From contig NZ_ARWI01000001.1 of assembly GCF_000478585.1 (NCBI RefSeq), forward strand, positions 2,604,001 to 2,668,000: DNA of 64,000 nucleotides, written 5' to 3'. Under the pieces are notes generated by a model that was not told the origin of the DNA, ran no database searches, and saw nothing but the letters and a program-made list of their open reading frames with translations. The stretch is from Thiomicrorhabdus sp. Kp2 (lineage in GTDB: Bacteria > Pseudomonadota > Gammaproteobacteria > Thiomicrospirales > Thiomicrospiraceae). Position numbers and translations under genes: made by a program. Positions 54,846-64,000 of this stretch are shown in pieces; within the stretch, counting starts at the first letter, position 1; each line of letters begins with the position of its first letter.

Positions 54846-55310
54846 TTAAAGGTTTTTAATTGTGTCGAGTACTTCTTGTGCGTGTCCTTTTACTTTAACG
54901 TTTCTCCATTCATTAATAAGGGTGCCAGTTTTATCAAAAAGAAAGGTGCTGCGCACAATTCCCATATATTCTTTACCAAAGTTCTTTTTTAATTGATAGA
55001 CGCCAAAAAGATTGCAAAATTCTGCTTCGGGATCTGAGATGAGGTTAAAAGTGAAATTTTGTCTGGCGATAAAGTTATCGTGACGTTTCATGCTGTCGAG
55101 AGAGGCGCCAAAGATTTGTGTGTTATGTTGGTCGAATTCAGCCTGAAGGGCGCTAAAATCTCGGCCTTCGGTTGTACAGCCTGGAGTGCTGTCTTTAGGG
55201 TAAAAATAGATGACAGTGTATTTATCAATAAGATCTGGATTGGTTATGGTTAGGTTTGATGTTGCTTTTACATTGAAAGGAGGGAGTTTGTCTCCAATTT
55301 TTATACTCAT
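54846..55310 (-). CDS. bcp: Thioredoxin-dependent peroxiredoxin, Bcp/PrxQ family
   Basis: The 154-residue enzyme reduces peroxides. The peroxidatic Cys is C45 in STPGCTTEGRDF, exactly as in E. coli Bcp. The resolving Cys five residues later is missing (Arg-Asp occupy the segment); another Cys occurs in AEFCNLFGVY near residue 98. It may work as a 1-Cys enzyme or use the distant Cys. It is upstream of the PhoH-family gene. Confidence 0.93.
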   Translation of the reverse strand: MSIKIGDKLPPFNVKATSNLTITNPDLIDKYTVIYFYPKDSTPGCTTEGRDFSALQAEFDQHNTQIFGASLDSMKRHDNFIARQNFTFNLISDPEAEFCNLFGVYQLKKNFGKEYMGIVRSTFLFDKTGTLINEWRNVKVKGHAQEVLDTIKNL

Positions 55311-55525
55311 TTAGCTATTCCAAATTAGATGTGAACGCTTTCAGTATGCCCAACTTCATTACTCTAATCAACCGTAAATGTGTGATGTTTTTTCTTATTT
55401 ATCCTTAAGTCCTTTTGGGTAAGTTAAGAGTCTGGGATAAACGCCATTAATTGGTTGAAGTGTCGGGGTGGAAAGGGTAATATTACACTTTTTATATTAC
55501 TGTAAAATGAATGGAGAAATTCACC

Positions 55526-56407
55526 GTGTTTAGAGGCAGTATGGTGGCGCTAGTCACGCCGATGTTAGAAGATGAATCTGTCGATTTTGACGCCCTAGAA
55601 AAATTGATTGAATTCCATATAGCTTCTGAAACCGATGCCATTGTTGCAATGGGTACGACAGGTGAATCTGCTACTTTAGATATGGAAGAGCATTGTGAAG
55701 TCGTTCGTTTTGTTGTTGAAAAAGTGAACGGGCGAATTCCAGTGATTGCTGGAACGGGCGCTAACTCAACGAGTGAAGCAATCTCTTTAACACAATGCGC
55801 TAAAGAGGCTGGGGCAGATGCTTGTTTGTTAGTGACTCCATATTACAATAAGCCAACTCAAGAAGGCTTATATCAGCATTACAAGAAAATTGCTGAAACG
55901 GTTGATATTCCTCAGGTTTTATACAATGTTCCAGGCCGTACTGCTTGTGACCTATTGCCAGAAACGGTGATTAGGCTGGCTCAGGTTAAAAATATTATTG
56001 GTATCAAAGAAGCAACAGGGGATATCAGTAGAGTCGCGCAGATTAAAGCTGGGGTGTCGCCAGAATTTGATTTATATACGGGTGACGATGCAACGGCAAT
56101 TGATTTTATTTTGGCAGGAGGTCATGGCGGTATCTCTGTGACAGCGAATGTTGCGCCTAAGCAGTTACATGATGCTTATGCTGCCGCTTTGGCTGGAGAT
56201 GAAGTCAAAGCTAAAGAGTTAGATGCTCCACTTCAGGCTATTCATAGGGATATTTTTATTGAGTCAAATCCAATTCCTGTGAAATGGGCCGTTGCTGAAA
56301 TGGGGTTAATGGGAGGAACGCTTCGTTTACCTATGACGCCATTATCAGAATCTTGTAAACCAATTGTGCGTAAAGCGCTTATTGAAGCTGGCATAGCACT
56401 TAACTAA
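55526..56407 (+). CDS. dapA: 4-hydroxy-tetrahydrodipicolinate synthase
   Basis: The enzyme condenses pyruvate with aspartate semialdehyde, the first step to lysine and diaminopimelate. I place the start at GTG 55526 rather than ATG 55511: GGAGA lies just before it and the protein then opens MFRGSMVALVTPM like other DapA. With this start the catalytic residues fall at Y133 and K161, the same numbers as in E. coli, and length (293 aa) matches. It is followed by bamC, as in E. coli. Confidence 0.96.
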   Translation: MFRGSMVALVTPMLEDESVDFDALEKLIEFHIASETDAIVAMGTTGESATLDMEEHCEVVRFVVEKVNGRIPVIAGTGANSTSEAISLTQCAKEAGADACLLVTPYYNKPTQEGLYQHYKKIAETVDIPQVLYNVPGRTACDLLPETVIRLAQVKNIIGIKEATGDISRVAQIKAGVSPEFDLYTGDDATAIDFILAGGHGGISVTANVAPKQLHDAYAAALAGDEVKAKELDAPLQAIHRDIFIESNPIPVKWAVAEMGLMGGTLRLPMTPLSESCKPIVRKALIEAGIALN

Positions 56408-56444
56408 GTGTATTTTATTGACTAATCTAAAGGTAAAAAGTTTT

Positions 56445-57566
56445 ATGCGTCTTTATGCAAAAACATTTGTATTATCAACATCGATTGCGACGTTGAGTTT
56501 AACAGGTTGTTCTACTATTTCGAATATGTTCGGTACTGATGGTAGTTACAGAGACAATGAAGCCAAGTTAGTTAAATCTCTTGAAATGCCCCCCAATCTA
56601 TTTAATCCTGCTAAACCGCAAACAGAAATGTCTTTAGCGCTTCAGAAAGCTGAGCAGGATGCTTTAGCAGAAAAAGATCAATATGATTATATTCCCAACT
56701 TCAAAGCGCAAGGTTTAGCTATTAAAAGCAACCTGTCTGAGCGTTGGTTGGAAATTGATTCCTCAAACAGTGAACAGGTTTGGTCTAGCTTAAAACGTTT
56801 CTTTATTTCTAAAGGTTTTGAGGTAGCTGAAGAGCGTAAAGATATCGGTGTTATGAAGACCAATTACCTTGCTCGAACAGAATTGGTGCCTTTAGATGAT
56901 GTGGGTCCTCTAACTAGGTTGTTTAACAGTTGGCGCCCAGAGTTGGCTGATGGTGTTTATGATAAGTTTACTGCTAGAGTTGAAACGGTTCCAGAATCAG
57001 GGTTAGTCAAAGTCTATGTTAATCATGGTGAACTTTACTCTCCTGATGCGAATGAGGCGCGTGAAATTGATAGACAGTGGCGTATTAAGCCTTATAACCC
57101 AGTGATGGAAGCGCAAGCGCTTTATGAAACAATGGTGTTTTTTGGTTCAAGTAGTGAAAAAGCTTTGGCTCAGTTGAAAGTGACTGAAGAGATGGTTGAA
57201 GTTGTAGAGGGCGAGGAGTTAGAAGGTCTTGCATTTAGAAGTAGCCTTGATAAGAGTTGGAGTTACCTTCAAGCGATGATTTATCGTGCTAGTTGGTCAG
57301 TAGATAAAGTAAAAGCATCACATTATGAATTATGGGCCTTGGTTCCAAAATCGGTAAAAGAAGATGACTCATTTATCTCTAGCCTCGCTTTTTGGAAGGA
57401 CTCAGGTAAAAAGGCCTTACCAGACTTGGTTAAATTAAAGTTAACTCAATCCGAAACGGATGCTGAAAAAGTCATATTAACGGTTTCAGCTCCTGAAAAC
57501 GCTTCTCCTTTAAATGAGAAGCAGAGACGTTATATTTTTGAAAGTCTTGGATTGTTAGTAGAATAA
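56445..57566 (+). CDS. bamC: Outer-membrane assembly lipoprotein BamC
   Basis: The 373-residue lipoprotein has the signal MRLYAKTFVLSTS and lipobox LTGC. An unstructured, BamD-binding N-terminal segment follows (YRDNEAKLVKSLEMPPNL), then two helix-grip domains (about residues 85-215 and 240-370). It belongs to the BAM complex that inserts outer-membrane proteins. ATG 56445 has AAGGT upstream and is preferred to TTG 56418. It lies just after dapA, as in E. coli (dapA-bamC). Confidence 0.9.
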   Translation: MRLYAKTFVLSTSIATLSLTGCSTISNMFGTDGSYRDNEAKLVKSLEMPPNLFNPAKPQTEMSLALQKAEQDALAEKDQYDYIPNFKAQGLAIKSNLSERWLEIDSSNSEQVWSSLKRFFISKGFEVAEERKDIGVMKTNYLARTELVPLDDVGPLTRLFNSWRPELADGVYDKFTARVETVPESGLVKVYVNHGELYSPDANEAREIDRQWRIKPYNPVMEAQALYETMVFFGSSSEKALAQLKVTEEMVEVVEGEELEGLAFRSSLDKSWSYLQAMIYRASWSVDKVKASHYELWALVPKSVKEDDSFISSLAFWKDSGKKALPDLVKLKLTQSETDAEKVILTVSAPENASPLNEKQRRYIFESLGLLVE

Positions 57567-57581
57567 TCGGACATTATTATT

Positions 57582-57608
57582 GCCCTCATTATTGAGGGCT
57601 TTGTTTTT
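57582..57608 (+). terminator. Terminator between bamC and purL
   Basis: GCCCTCA (57582-57588) pairs with TGAGGGC (57593-57599) around TTAT and is followed by TTTGTTTTTT. It overlaps the leader of purL. Confidence 0.85.
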
Positions 57609-57625
57609 TGTATAAGGGTAAAAGT

Positions 57626-60600
57626 ATGCAAGTTATCTGGGGAAATCCAGCTCATTCAGCCTATCGTTTAAATCAACTATTAATTAAATTACAAACTATT
57701 GGTGCGATTGAGAGTATTCAATCACAGTTTGTTTATTTTGTGGATTTGGATGGTGAATTAACTGAAACTGAATTAGCGCATTTGAAGGTGCTATTAAATA
57801 ATTCTGAAGCCGAAAAAGCCGCAGAGCTATCTTCAGATAGTTGTATTGTTACTCCGCGACTAGGTACTATTTCACCATGGTCTTCTAAGGCAACAGATAT
57901 TACTCATACTTGTGGTATTGAGCATGTGCATAGAATTGAACGTGGAATCGTTTATAGTTTTACTGGTGTATCTAAGCAAGATAAATCTGCCATGGAAGGT
58001 GCTGTTCATGATCGTATGATGGAGCAAGTATCTTATGATTTCGAGTCTTTAGAAGGATTGTTCTCCCATCAATCACCTAAGCCATACTCAACAGTTGATA
58101 TTGTTGGTGGTGGTCGTCAAGCGTTGGAAGTTGCCAATGTGGAAATGGGCTTGGCACTGAGTTCTGATGAAATTGATTACTTGGTAGAGGCGTTTAATGG
58201 TTTAAATCGTAACCCAGTCGATGCTGAACTCATGATGTTTGCACAAGCAAACTCTGAACATTGTCGTCATAAAATCTTTAATGCGGACTGGACAATTGAT
58301 GGTGAAGATAAGCCTAATTCACTGTTCGGTATGATTCGTAATACCTATCAAAAAAACCCACAAGGCGTGTTGTCTGCTTATAGCGATAATGCGGCAGTAG
58401 TAGAAGGTTATCCTGCTTCAAGATTTTTTCCAAACCCTGAAACACGTCAATATCAAACTCATAAAGAGAATGTTCACTTTCAGATTAAAGTCGAAACCCA
58501 CAACCATCCAACGGCGATTTCTCCGTGGCCTGGTGCAGCGACAGGTTCTGGTGGTGAAATTCGTGATGAAGGTGCAACAGGTAAAGGCTCTAAACCAAAA
58601 GTTGGCTTAACAGGTTTTACGGTTTCTAATCTTAATATTCCTGGTTTTAAACAGCCTTGGGAGCGTGATTATGGTAAACCCGCACGTATTGTGACGCCTT
58701 TTGAAATTATGATGGAAGGGCCGCTAGGTGCAGCTGGTTTCAATAATGAATTTGGTCGTCCAGCCATCAACGGTTATTTCCGTACTTATGAAAATACTTT
58801 TACAACGAATGATGGTGAAGAAGTCCGTGGTTATCACAAGCCAATCATGTTGGCGGGTGGTCTAGGAAGTATCCGTGAAGAGCACGTTCAAAAAGGCGAT
58901 ATTCCTGTTGGTGCTAAATTAGTCATTCTTGGTGGGCCAGCCATGTTAATTGGCCTTGGTGGTGGAGCAGCCTCATCGGTCGATACGGGAGCTGGTTCCG
59001 AAGCTCTTGACTTTGCCTCTGTTCAGCGTGAAAACCCAGAGATGGAACGTCGTGCGCAAGAGGTCATTGACCGTTGTACCTATTTAGGTGAAGCAACACC
59101 GATTGCGTCTATTCACGATGTAGGTGCGGGCGGTATCTCTAATGCCTTCCCAGAGCTAGTAAATGATGCTGGTAAAGGTGGACGTATTGATTTACGTTCT
59201 GTACCAAATGATGAGCCTGGCATGTCGCCAATGGAGATTTGGAGTAATGAATCTCAAGAGCGTTATGTTATTGCGGTTCATGCAGATAAAATTGAGCAGT
59301 TTGAGGATATTTGTAAGCGTGAACGTTGTTTATACGCCATTGTAGGTGAAGCAACCAAAGAGCAAGAATTAATTGTTAACGACACCGTTTTTGACAATAA
59401 TCCAGTGGATATGCCTTTAAATGTATTGTTAGGTAAACCGCCTAAAATGCACCGCTCCGCCGAAACACGCAATATTCCTCAAGCAGGTTTTGAAACTGCA
59501 AATTTAGATTTTGAAGATGTTACTGAACGTTTATTAAAATTACCGACCATTGCCAGCAAAAACTTCTTAATTACCATTGGTGATAGAAGTATTACAGGTA
59601 TGGTAACTCGTGACCAGATGGTGGGGCCATGGCAAGTGCCAGTGGCTAATGCGGCTGTAACTTGTGCCGATTATTCTGGCTATACTGGTGAAGCAATGGC
59701 TTCTGGTGAAAGACCGCCTGTGGCTTTGATTAACCCAAAAGCTTCTGCTCGTTTGTCTATTGCTGAGGCGATTACCAATATTGCTTGTGCAAAAATCGCA
59801 AAAATGAGTGATATTAAAATCTCTGCAAACTGGATGGCAGCAGCAGGACATCCTGGTGAAGATTCGGCACTGTATGATGCTGTTGAGGCGGTTGGCTTGG
59901 AACTGTGCCCAGAGCTTGGTATTGCTGTGCCCGTTGGTAAAGATTCAATGTCTATGAAAACGGTTTGGCAAGACGGTGATGAATCTAAAGCAGTTATCTC
60001 TCCTGTATCTCTAAACATCACGACTTTTGCCCCTGTTCAAAATGTGCGTAAGACTGTGACTCCTCAATTGAGAACGGATTTGGGTGAAACCGAGTTATTA
60101 GTGATTGACCTTGGTAAAGGTCAGAACCGTGTGGGAGCAAGTTGTTTAGCACAGGTTTATAATCAAGTAGGTGATGTATCTGCTGATTTAGATGATTCAC
60201 AAGACCTACTTAATCTGTTTGATGCGACTCAAGAGATGTTGACTACTGATTTAATGACGGCCTATCATGATCGTGCTGATGGCGGTTTGCTGGTGACATT
60301 ATTAGAAATGGCCTTCGCTGGGCATTGTGGTTTAAATGTGGATGTGTCTGCATTAGGCTCAGAAGCAATTGCTGCGCTGTGTGCAGAAGAGATTGGGGTG
60401 GCTATACAAGTTACTACTGAAAATAAAGCTGCTGTGTCGGTCATTTTGGATAAATACAACCTAACGTCAATGTCACACTGGGTTGGCTCAACAGCGGATA
60501 ACGATCAAATTAATATTCAAGCGCATGGTAAAACGTTGCTTAACAAACCGCGTAAGACTTTACAGGCCTGGTGGTCTGAAACGTCTTATCGTATGCAAGC

Positions 60601-61495
60601 CTTGCGTGATAATGAAAATTGTGCGCAACAAGAATTTGATTCCATTCAAAATGATGAAAATACTCAGATTGCACCAGTGGTTACCTTTGATGCTAATGAT
60701 GATATTACATCTGAATTTACAGGTAAGCCACGCCCTAAAGTGGCTATTTTACGTGAACAAGGTGTAAATGGTCAGCAAGAGATGGCTGCGGCTTTTGATA
60801 AGGCAGGGTTTGATGCGATTGATGTGCATATGACTGATGTATTGTCTGGCTCAGTTAAGTTCGATGATTTCAAAGGTTTGGTTGCATGTGGTGGCTTCTC
60901 TTATGGTGATGTATTGGGTGCAGGTCGTGGTTGGGCTAATTCAATCTTATTTAATGAAACAGCCCGTTCAGAATTTGAAGGTTTCTTCAATCGCCAAGAT
61001 ACATTTACCTTGGGTGTGTGTAATGGTTGTCAGATGTTATCAAACCTTAAAGAAATTATTCCTGGTGCAGAAGGTTGGCCAGCGTTTGTTCGTAATGAGT
61101 CTGAGCAGTTTGAAGCACGTTTCTCTCAGGTAGAGATTCAAGATTCACCATCTATTCTATTAAAAGGGATGGAAGGAACGCGTATCCCTGTTGCAGTAGC
61201 GCACGGTGAAGGTCGTATGGATTTTGGAGCTGGATCATCTGCTGATGTAGCTGGACTGGTTGGTCTACGTTATGTTGATGCGATTGGTAATCCAACGGAA
61301 ACTTATCCATTTAATCCAAATGGAACAGAAGCAGGGATGACAGGGTTAACTACGCCTGATGGACGAGTTACCATTATGATGCCTCATCCAGAACGAGTAT
61401 TTAGAACCGTTCAAAACTCATGGCATCCAGATGGATGGCAAGAAGATGCTCCTTGGATGCGTTTATTTAGAAACGCTCGCAAATGGGTAGGGTAG
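57626..61495 (+). CDS. purL: Phosphoribosylformylglycinamidine synthase, large single-chain form
   Basis: The 1289-residue enzyme makes FGAM in purine synthesis. In order: N-terminal domain; linker with the [18 protein letters not shown] signature near residue 205; synthetase halves with [20 protein letters not shown] and [14 protein letters not shown] segments; and a C-terminal glutamine amidotransferase. The latter has the nucleophile Cys in GVCNGCQML and HPE near the end ([10 protein letters not shown]). Length matches E. coli PurL (1295 aa). ATG 57626 has AAGGG upstream; the TTG at 57608 lies before it. No gene partner is close. Confidence 0.97.
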   Translation: MQVIWGNPAHSAYRLNQLLIKLQTIGAIESIQSQFVYFVDLDGELTETELAHLKVLLNNSEAEKAAELSSDSCIVTPRLGTISPWSSKATDITHTCGIEHVHRIERGIVYSFTGVSKQDKSAMEGAVHDRMMEQVSYDFESLEGLFSHQSPKPYSTVDIVGGGRQALEVANVEMGLALSSDEIDYLVEAFNGLNRNPVDAELMMFAQANSEHCRHKIFNADWTIDGEDKPNSLFGMIRNTYQKNPQGVLSAYSDNAAVVEGYPASRFFPNPETRQYQTHKENVHFQIKVETHNHPTAISPWPGAATGSGGEIRDEGATGKGSKPKVGLTGFTVSNLNIPGFKQPWERDYGKPARIVTPFEIMMEGPLGAAGFNNEFGRPAINGYFRTYENTFTTNDGEEVRGYHKPIMLAGGLGSIREEHVQKGDIPVGAKLVILGGPAMLIGLGGGAASSVDTGAGSEALDFASVQRENPEMERRAQEVIDRCTYLGEATPIASIHDVGAGGISNAFPELVNDAGKGGRIDLRSVPNDEPGMSPMEIWSNESQERYVIAVHADKIEQFEDICKRERCLYAIVGEATKEQELIVNDTVFDNNPVDMPLNVLLGKPPKMHRSAETRNIPQAGFETANLDFEDVTERLLKLPTIASKNFLITIGDRSITGMVTRDQMVGPWQVPVANAAVTCADYSGYTGEAMASGERPPVALINPKASARLSIAEAITNIACAKIAKMSDIKISANWMAAAGHPGEDSALYDAVEAVGLELCPELGIAVPVGKDSMSMKTVWQDGDESKAVISPVSLNITTFAPVQNVRKTVTPQLRTDLGETELLVIDLGKGQNRVGASCLAQVYNQVGDVSADLDDSQDLLNLFDATQEMLTTDLMTAYHDRADGGLLVTLLEMAFAGHCGLNVDVSALGSEAIAALCAEEIGVAIQVTTENKAAVSVILDKYNLTSMSHWVGSTADNDQINIQAHGKTLLNKPRKTLQAWWSETSYRMQALRDNENCAQQEFDSIQNDENTQIAPVVTFDANDDITSEFTGKPRPKVAILREQGVNGQQEMAAAFDKAGFDAIDVHMTDVLSGSVKFDDFKGLVACGGFSYGDVLGAGRGWANSILFNETARSEFEGFFNRQDTFTLGVCNGCQMLSNLKEIIPGAEGWPAFVRNESEQFEARFSQVEIQDSPSILLKGMEGTRIPVAVAHGEGRMDFGAGSSADVAGLVGLRYVDAIGNPTETYPFNPNGTEAGMTGLTTPDGRVTIMMPHPERVFRTVQNSWHPDGWQEDAPWMRLFRNARKWVG
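60561..60572. repeat. Iterated palindrome, degenerate (two mismatches)
   Basis: TACAGGCCTGGT inside purL, encoding Gln-Ala-Trp as in several exact copies. Confidence 0.3.
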
Positions 61496-61595
61496 AAGTT
61501 TTATTTTTTTAGGGTATCGAAGCTTTAAGTACAAAATAAATGTTTATAAGAAATTGCTAATAAGTTTTTTCTGTTAATTGATAACTTTCATTTAT

Positions 61596-61624
61596 TTGAC
61601 TTTAATAGGACGAACCCTTAAATT
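61596..61624 (+). promoter_or_regulatory. Candidate sigma-70 promoter for soxB
   Basis: TTGACT (61596-61601) and TAAATT (61619-61624) are separated by 17 bases. This would leave a leader of about 70 bases before the soxB start. Confidence 0.5.
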
Positions 61625-61701
61625 GTTCTGACTAATTTAAAAGCCCTTGTTTTATAGTGTATAAAAAAGGGGTGTTATTTTCATTAAAACGGAGAGACCT
61701 A

Positions 61702-63615
61702 ATGTCTTTAAATCGCCGCGAATTTCTTCACGTAATGTCAATGGCTGCTGCAGCTGGAATGTTACCTGGTACTGCAAGTGCAATGTCTGGTGGAGCTGAT
61801 AAAGCTGCTATCGCTAAAGCTTCTGATGAGATCTATAACCAACCTATGAAAGGAAAGGTTCGTCTTTTACACATCACAGATACTCATGCACAGTTAAAGC
61901 CTATTTATTTCCGTGAACCTAACGTTAACTTAGGTACGGGTCCTGCGTTTGGTAAGTTACCGCATGTTGTTGGTACAAAATTGTTACAAGAAATTGGTGT
62001 TAAAGAAAACACTCCTCTAGCACATGCATTCTCATACATTAACTTTAAAGATGCTTCTGAACAGTACGGTAAAGTAGGTGGTTTTGCACACGTTAAAACA
62101 TTGTTAGATAAGTTGCGTGAGCAAGCTGGTGGTCGTGATAATACGTTAACTATGGATGGTGGTGATTTATGGCACGGTTCAGGTACTGCGTTATTTACAC
62201 GTGGTATGGACATGGTTGAAGCATCAAACCTATTAGGTGTTGATATTATGACTGGTCACTGGGAATTTACCTATGGTGAAGCAGAAGTATTTAAGAACCT
62301 AAATGCATTCAAAGGTGAGTTTTTAGCGCAAAACGTACGTATTAAAGAAGATTCACTGTTTGGTGATGATTACCGTGAAATGGTAGCAGCTCATAATGGT
62401 GTAGGTCTTTATGATGAAGATGAAGCTCGTGCATTTAAGCCGTATACAGTTAAGATTGTAAATGGTGAGCGTATTGCTGTTGTAGGTCAAGCATTCCCTC
62501 GTACTGCAAACGCAAACCCACAGTCAAACTTCCCAGATTGGTCTTTCGGTCTTCGTGAAGATGCTCTACAAGAGTTAGTTGACAAAATCCGTGAAAAAGA
62601 GAAAGTAGCGGCTATCGTTATGATCTCTCACAACGGTATGGATGTTGATATCAAGATGGCTTCACGCGTAAGCGGTATTGATGCAATCTTTGGTGGTCAC
62701 ACTCATGATGGTATTCCAAAGACGACTCCTGTTAAAACTCCTGAAGGTGGCGTATGTCACGTAACGAATGCGGGTTCTAACGGTAAGTTCGTAGGTTGCA
62801 TGGATTTAGATATTCAGAACGGTAAACTACGTGGTGTTGACTACAAATTACTTCCTGTATTCTCTAATGTGTTAGCTGCTGATGCAGAAGTTCAGACTTT
62901 CATTGATCACCTTTACACTAAGAAATATGATGAAAACATCATTGAATCACGTAACCCTGATCGCGCTGTAAACAAAGACCGTTTAGGTAAGACTTACGGT
63001 GAAATCTTAGGTGAAGAACTAGCTGTAGCAGAAGATACTCTATACCGTCGTGGTAACTTCATGGGTACTTGGGATCAGATTATCGTAAACTCTCTACGTG
63101 AAGAGCACGATACTCAAATCGCAATGTCTGCTGGTGTTCGTTGGGGTACTTCAGTTCTAGCTGGCGAAATGATTACTATGGAACGCGTTATGGATGAAAC
63201 GTCTATGACTTACGGTGAAACATACAAGTCAGAAGTGACAGGTGCTCAAATGAAAGATATCCTAGAAGGTATCTGTGAGAACCTATTCCAAAAAGACCCA
63301 TACCTACAGTCTGGTGGTGATATGGTACGTCTTGGTGGTATGGACTACGCTTGTGAGCCAAATGGTAAATTCGGTAGCCGTATTTCTGAAATGCGTCTAG
63401 ATGATGGTACGCCTTTAGAAGCAAACAAAACGTATACTGTTGCTGGTTGGGCGCAGGTTGAAGCTGTGGGTCAAGGTCGTCTAATGTGGGATGTTGCAGC
63501 TGATTACCTACGTAACCATAAAGGTTCTACTAAGCTTAAGAAAATTAACCATCCTAAGCTTAAAGGTGTTAAAAACAACCCTGGTATCGAAGCATACGAA
63601 GGTGAAATGGCTTAA
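61702..63615 (+). CDS. soxB: Thiosulfohydrolase SoxB
   Basis: The 637-residue periplasmic dimanganese enzyme releases sulfate from the SoxYZ carrier during thiosulfate oxidation. A twin-arginine-type signal (NRREFLHVMSMAAAAG) opens the protein. Metal-site segments are HITDTHAQL, MDGGDLWHGSG, GHWEFTYGE, MISHNGMD and GGHTHDG; the GHWEFTYG motif is specific to SoxB. A GGAGAG site decides ATG 61702 over an open frame from 61657. No other sox gene lies in the window, so soxB is separate here. An IS element starts 55 bases after its stop. Confidence 0.97.
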   Translation: MSLNRREFLHVMSMAAAAGMLPGTASAMSGGADKAAIAKASDEIYNQPMKGKVRLLHITDTHAQLKPIYFREPNVNLGTGPAFGKLPHVVGTKLLQEIGVKENTPLAHAFSYINFKDASEQYGKVGGFAHVKTLLDKLREQAGGRDNTLTMDGGDLWHGSGTALFTRGMDMVEASNLLGVDIMTGHWEFTYGEAEVFKNLNAFKGEFLAQNVRIKEDSLFGDDYREMVAAHNGVGLYDEDEARAFKPYTVKIVNGERIAVVGQAFPRTANANPQSNFPDWSFGLREDALQELVDKIREKEKVAAIVMISHNGMDVDIKMASRVSGIDAIFGGHTHDGIPKTTPVKTPEGGVCHVTNAGSNGKFVGCMDLDIQNGKLRGVDYKLLPVFSNVLAADAEVQTFIDHLYTKKYDENIIESRNPDRAVNKDRLGKTYGEILGEELAVAEDTLYRRGNFMGTWDQIIVNSLREEHDTQIAMSAGVRWGTSVLAGEMITMERVMDETSMTYGETYKSEVTGAQMKDILEGICENLFQKDPYLQSGGDMVRLGGMDYACEPNGKFGSRISEMRLDDGTPLEANKTYTVAGWAQVEAVGQGRLMWDVAADYLRNHKGSTKLKKINHPKLKGVKNNPGIEAYEGEMA

Positions 63616-63678
63616 TTTATTAGTTAATAGATTATTAAGTTATTTAACACTCAATAAAAAACCAGCTTTATGAAGTGA

Positions 63679-63713
63679 CCCCCAAATGTTGGACACCAAC
63701 TTTGGGGGTTTTT
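63679..63713 (+). terminator. Terminator-like hairpin in the IS leader
   Basis: CCCCCAAA plus GTTGG pairs with CCAAC plus TTTGGGGG around an ACA loop, with one bulged T, and is followed by TTTTT. It ends one base before the transposase start codon and overlaps the terminal repeat. Confidence 0.75.
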
Positions 63714-63714
63714 C

Positions 63715-64000
63715 ATGTCCAAATACAATCGAGAATTTAAACTGGCGATTGCTAAGCAATGCCTTTCTCATGAATCCAGTCTGTCCATTTCCAAGCGACT
63801 CGGTATTCCAGATCGCTATATCCGTTACTGGACACAAGTCTATCGTTTCCATGGTCAAAATGCGTTTATCAAACGAAACACACCATACTCTTTTGAAGAC
63901 AAATATCGTATCCTAAAACACATGCGTGAAAATAACTGGTCTATTAGTTATACCAGTATTGTCCATAACATGAGTTCTCCAGGTACGATTTCTACTTGGC
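63715..64000 (+). CDS. IS3-family transposase OrfA (partial)
   Basis: The visible 95 codons begin MSKYNREFKLAIAKQCLS and continue through a helix-turn-helix (SISKRLGIPDRYIRYW). A second helix-turn-helix follows (SFEDKYRILKHMRENNWSI), as in IS150 InsJ. There is no obvious ribosome binding site, because a hairpin and T run directly precede the ATG. The frame is open to the window end. The catalytic OrfB would lie beyond it. Confidence 0.85.
   Translation, partial: MSKYNREFKLAIAKQCLSHESSLSISKRLGIPDRYIRYWTQVYRFHGQNAFIKRNTPYSFEDKYRILKHMRENNWSISYTSIVHNMSSPGTISTW

Larger units (their letters stand above)
63671..64000 (+). mobile_element. Left end of an IS3-family (IS150-like) insertion sequence
   Basis: The terminal repeat starts TGAAGTGACCCCCAAATGTT and resembles IS150-group ends, which begin with TG. 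It is followed 44 bases later by the orfA-type transposase gene. The element runs off the window, so its right end, orfB and target duplication cannot be seen. It is inserted just downstream of soxB. Confidence 0.8.

Noticed and set aside
55511-55525. ATG 55511 as the dapA start
   Set aside because: It overlaps the ribosome binding site of the GTG at 55526 and adds five residues not found in the family.

Overview
The window is a chromosomal segment of a sulfur-oxidising gammaproteobacterium. The gene order is typical of Gammaproteobacteria: zapA, 6S RNA and the 5-formyl-THF cyclo-ligase gene; ygfB-pepP-ubiH-ubiI; queG-tsaE-amiC; purM-purN opposite a DUF2066 gene and hda; dapA-bamC. A soxB gene points to thiosulfate oxidation. 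Low GC and overall content suggest the Thiomicrospira/Thiomicrorhabdus/Hydrogenovibrio group; that placement is inference.

Layout. 0-5 kb: rpiA and a reverse-strand copper-acquisition cluster (OprC-type TonB receptor, Sco, PCuAC chaperone, exported unknown). 5-9 kb: ilvA, arfB, a DUF4395-like membrane protein and an exported Cys/Met-rich protein. 9-14.6 kb: purM-purN-DUF3108-dcd on the reverse strand, divergent from DUF2066-hda. 14.6-19 kb: two periplasmic thioredoxin-fold proteins, a TolC-like outer-membrane protein, a very short HlyD-type adaptor, a small unknown and a PilZ-like protein. 19-25 kb: rlmJ, an RbgA/YlqF GTPase, DUF2189, small unknowns and a PAS-GGDEF protein. 25-31 kb: phosphoribosyltransferase, proS, DUF924, DUF2062, SDR oxidoreductase, APC permease. 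31-40 kb: a large envelope cluster (S8 protease lipoprotein, AsmA-family protein, YdbL-YnbE-YdbH). 40-53 kb: dgt, queG, tsaE, amiC, fau, 6S RNA, zapA, ygfB, pepP, ubiH, ubiI, a potassium-channel-like protein and a LysR regulator. 53-64 kb: PhoH-family ATPase, bcp, dapA, bamC, purL, soxB, and the left end of an IS3-family insertion sequence that runs off the window.

The most striking signal is not a gene. A perfect 12-bp palindrome, ACCAGGCCTGGT, occurs 14 times, with at least six further one-mismatch copies. It lies in intergenic DNA and inside genes on both strands and in several reading frames. Some copies extend to 16- or 22-bp perfect palindromes. A random 12-mer of this composition is expected far less than once in 64 kb, so this looks like a genome-wide highly iterated palindrome of unknown function. 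Other non-coding structure includes two long hairpins between purM and purN, a 12-bp tandem repeat upstream of the GTPase gene, an 11-bp tandem repeat near the GGDEF gene, and a terminator-like hairpin directly before the IS transposase start. No CRISPR array, tRNA, rRNA or prophage was recognised.
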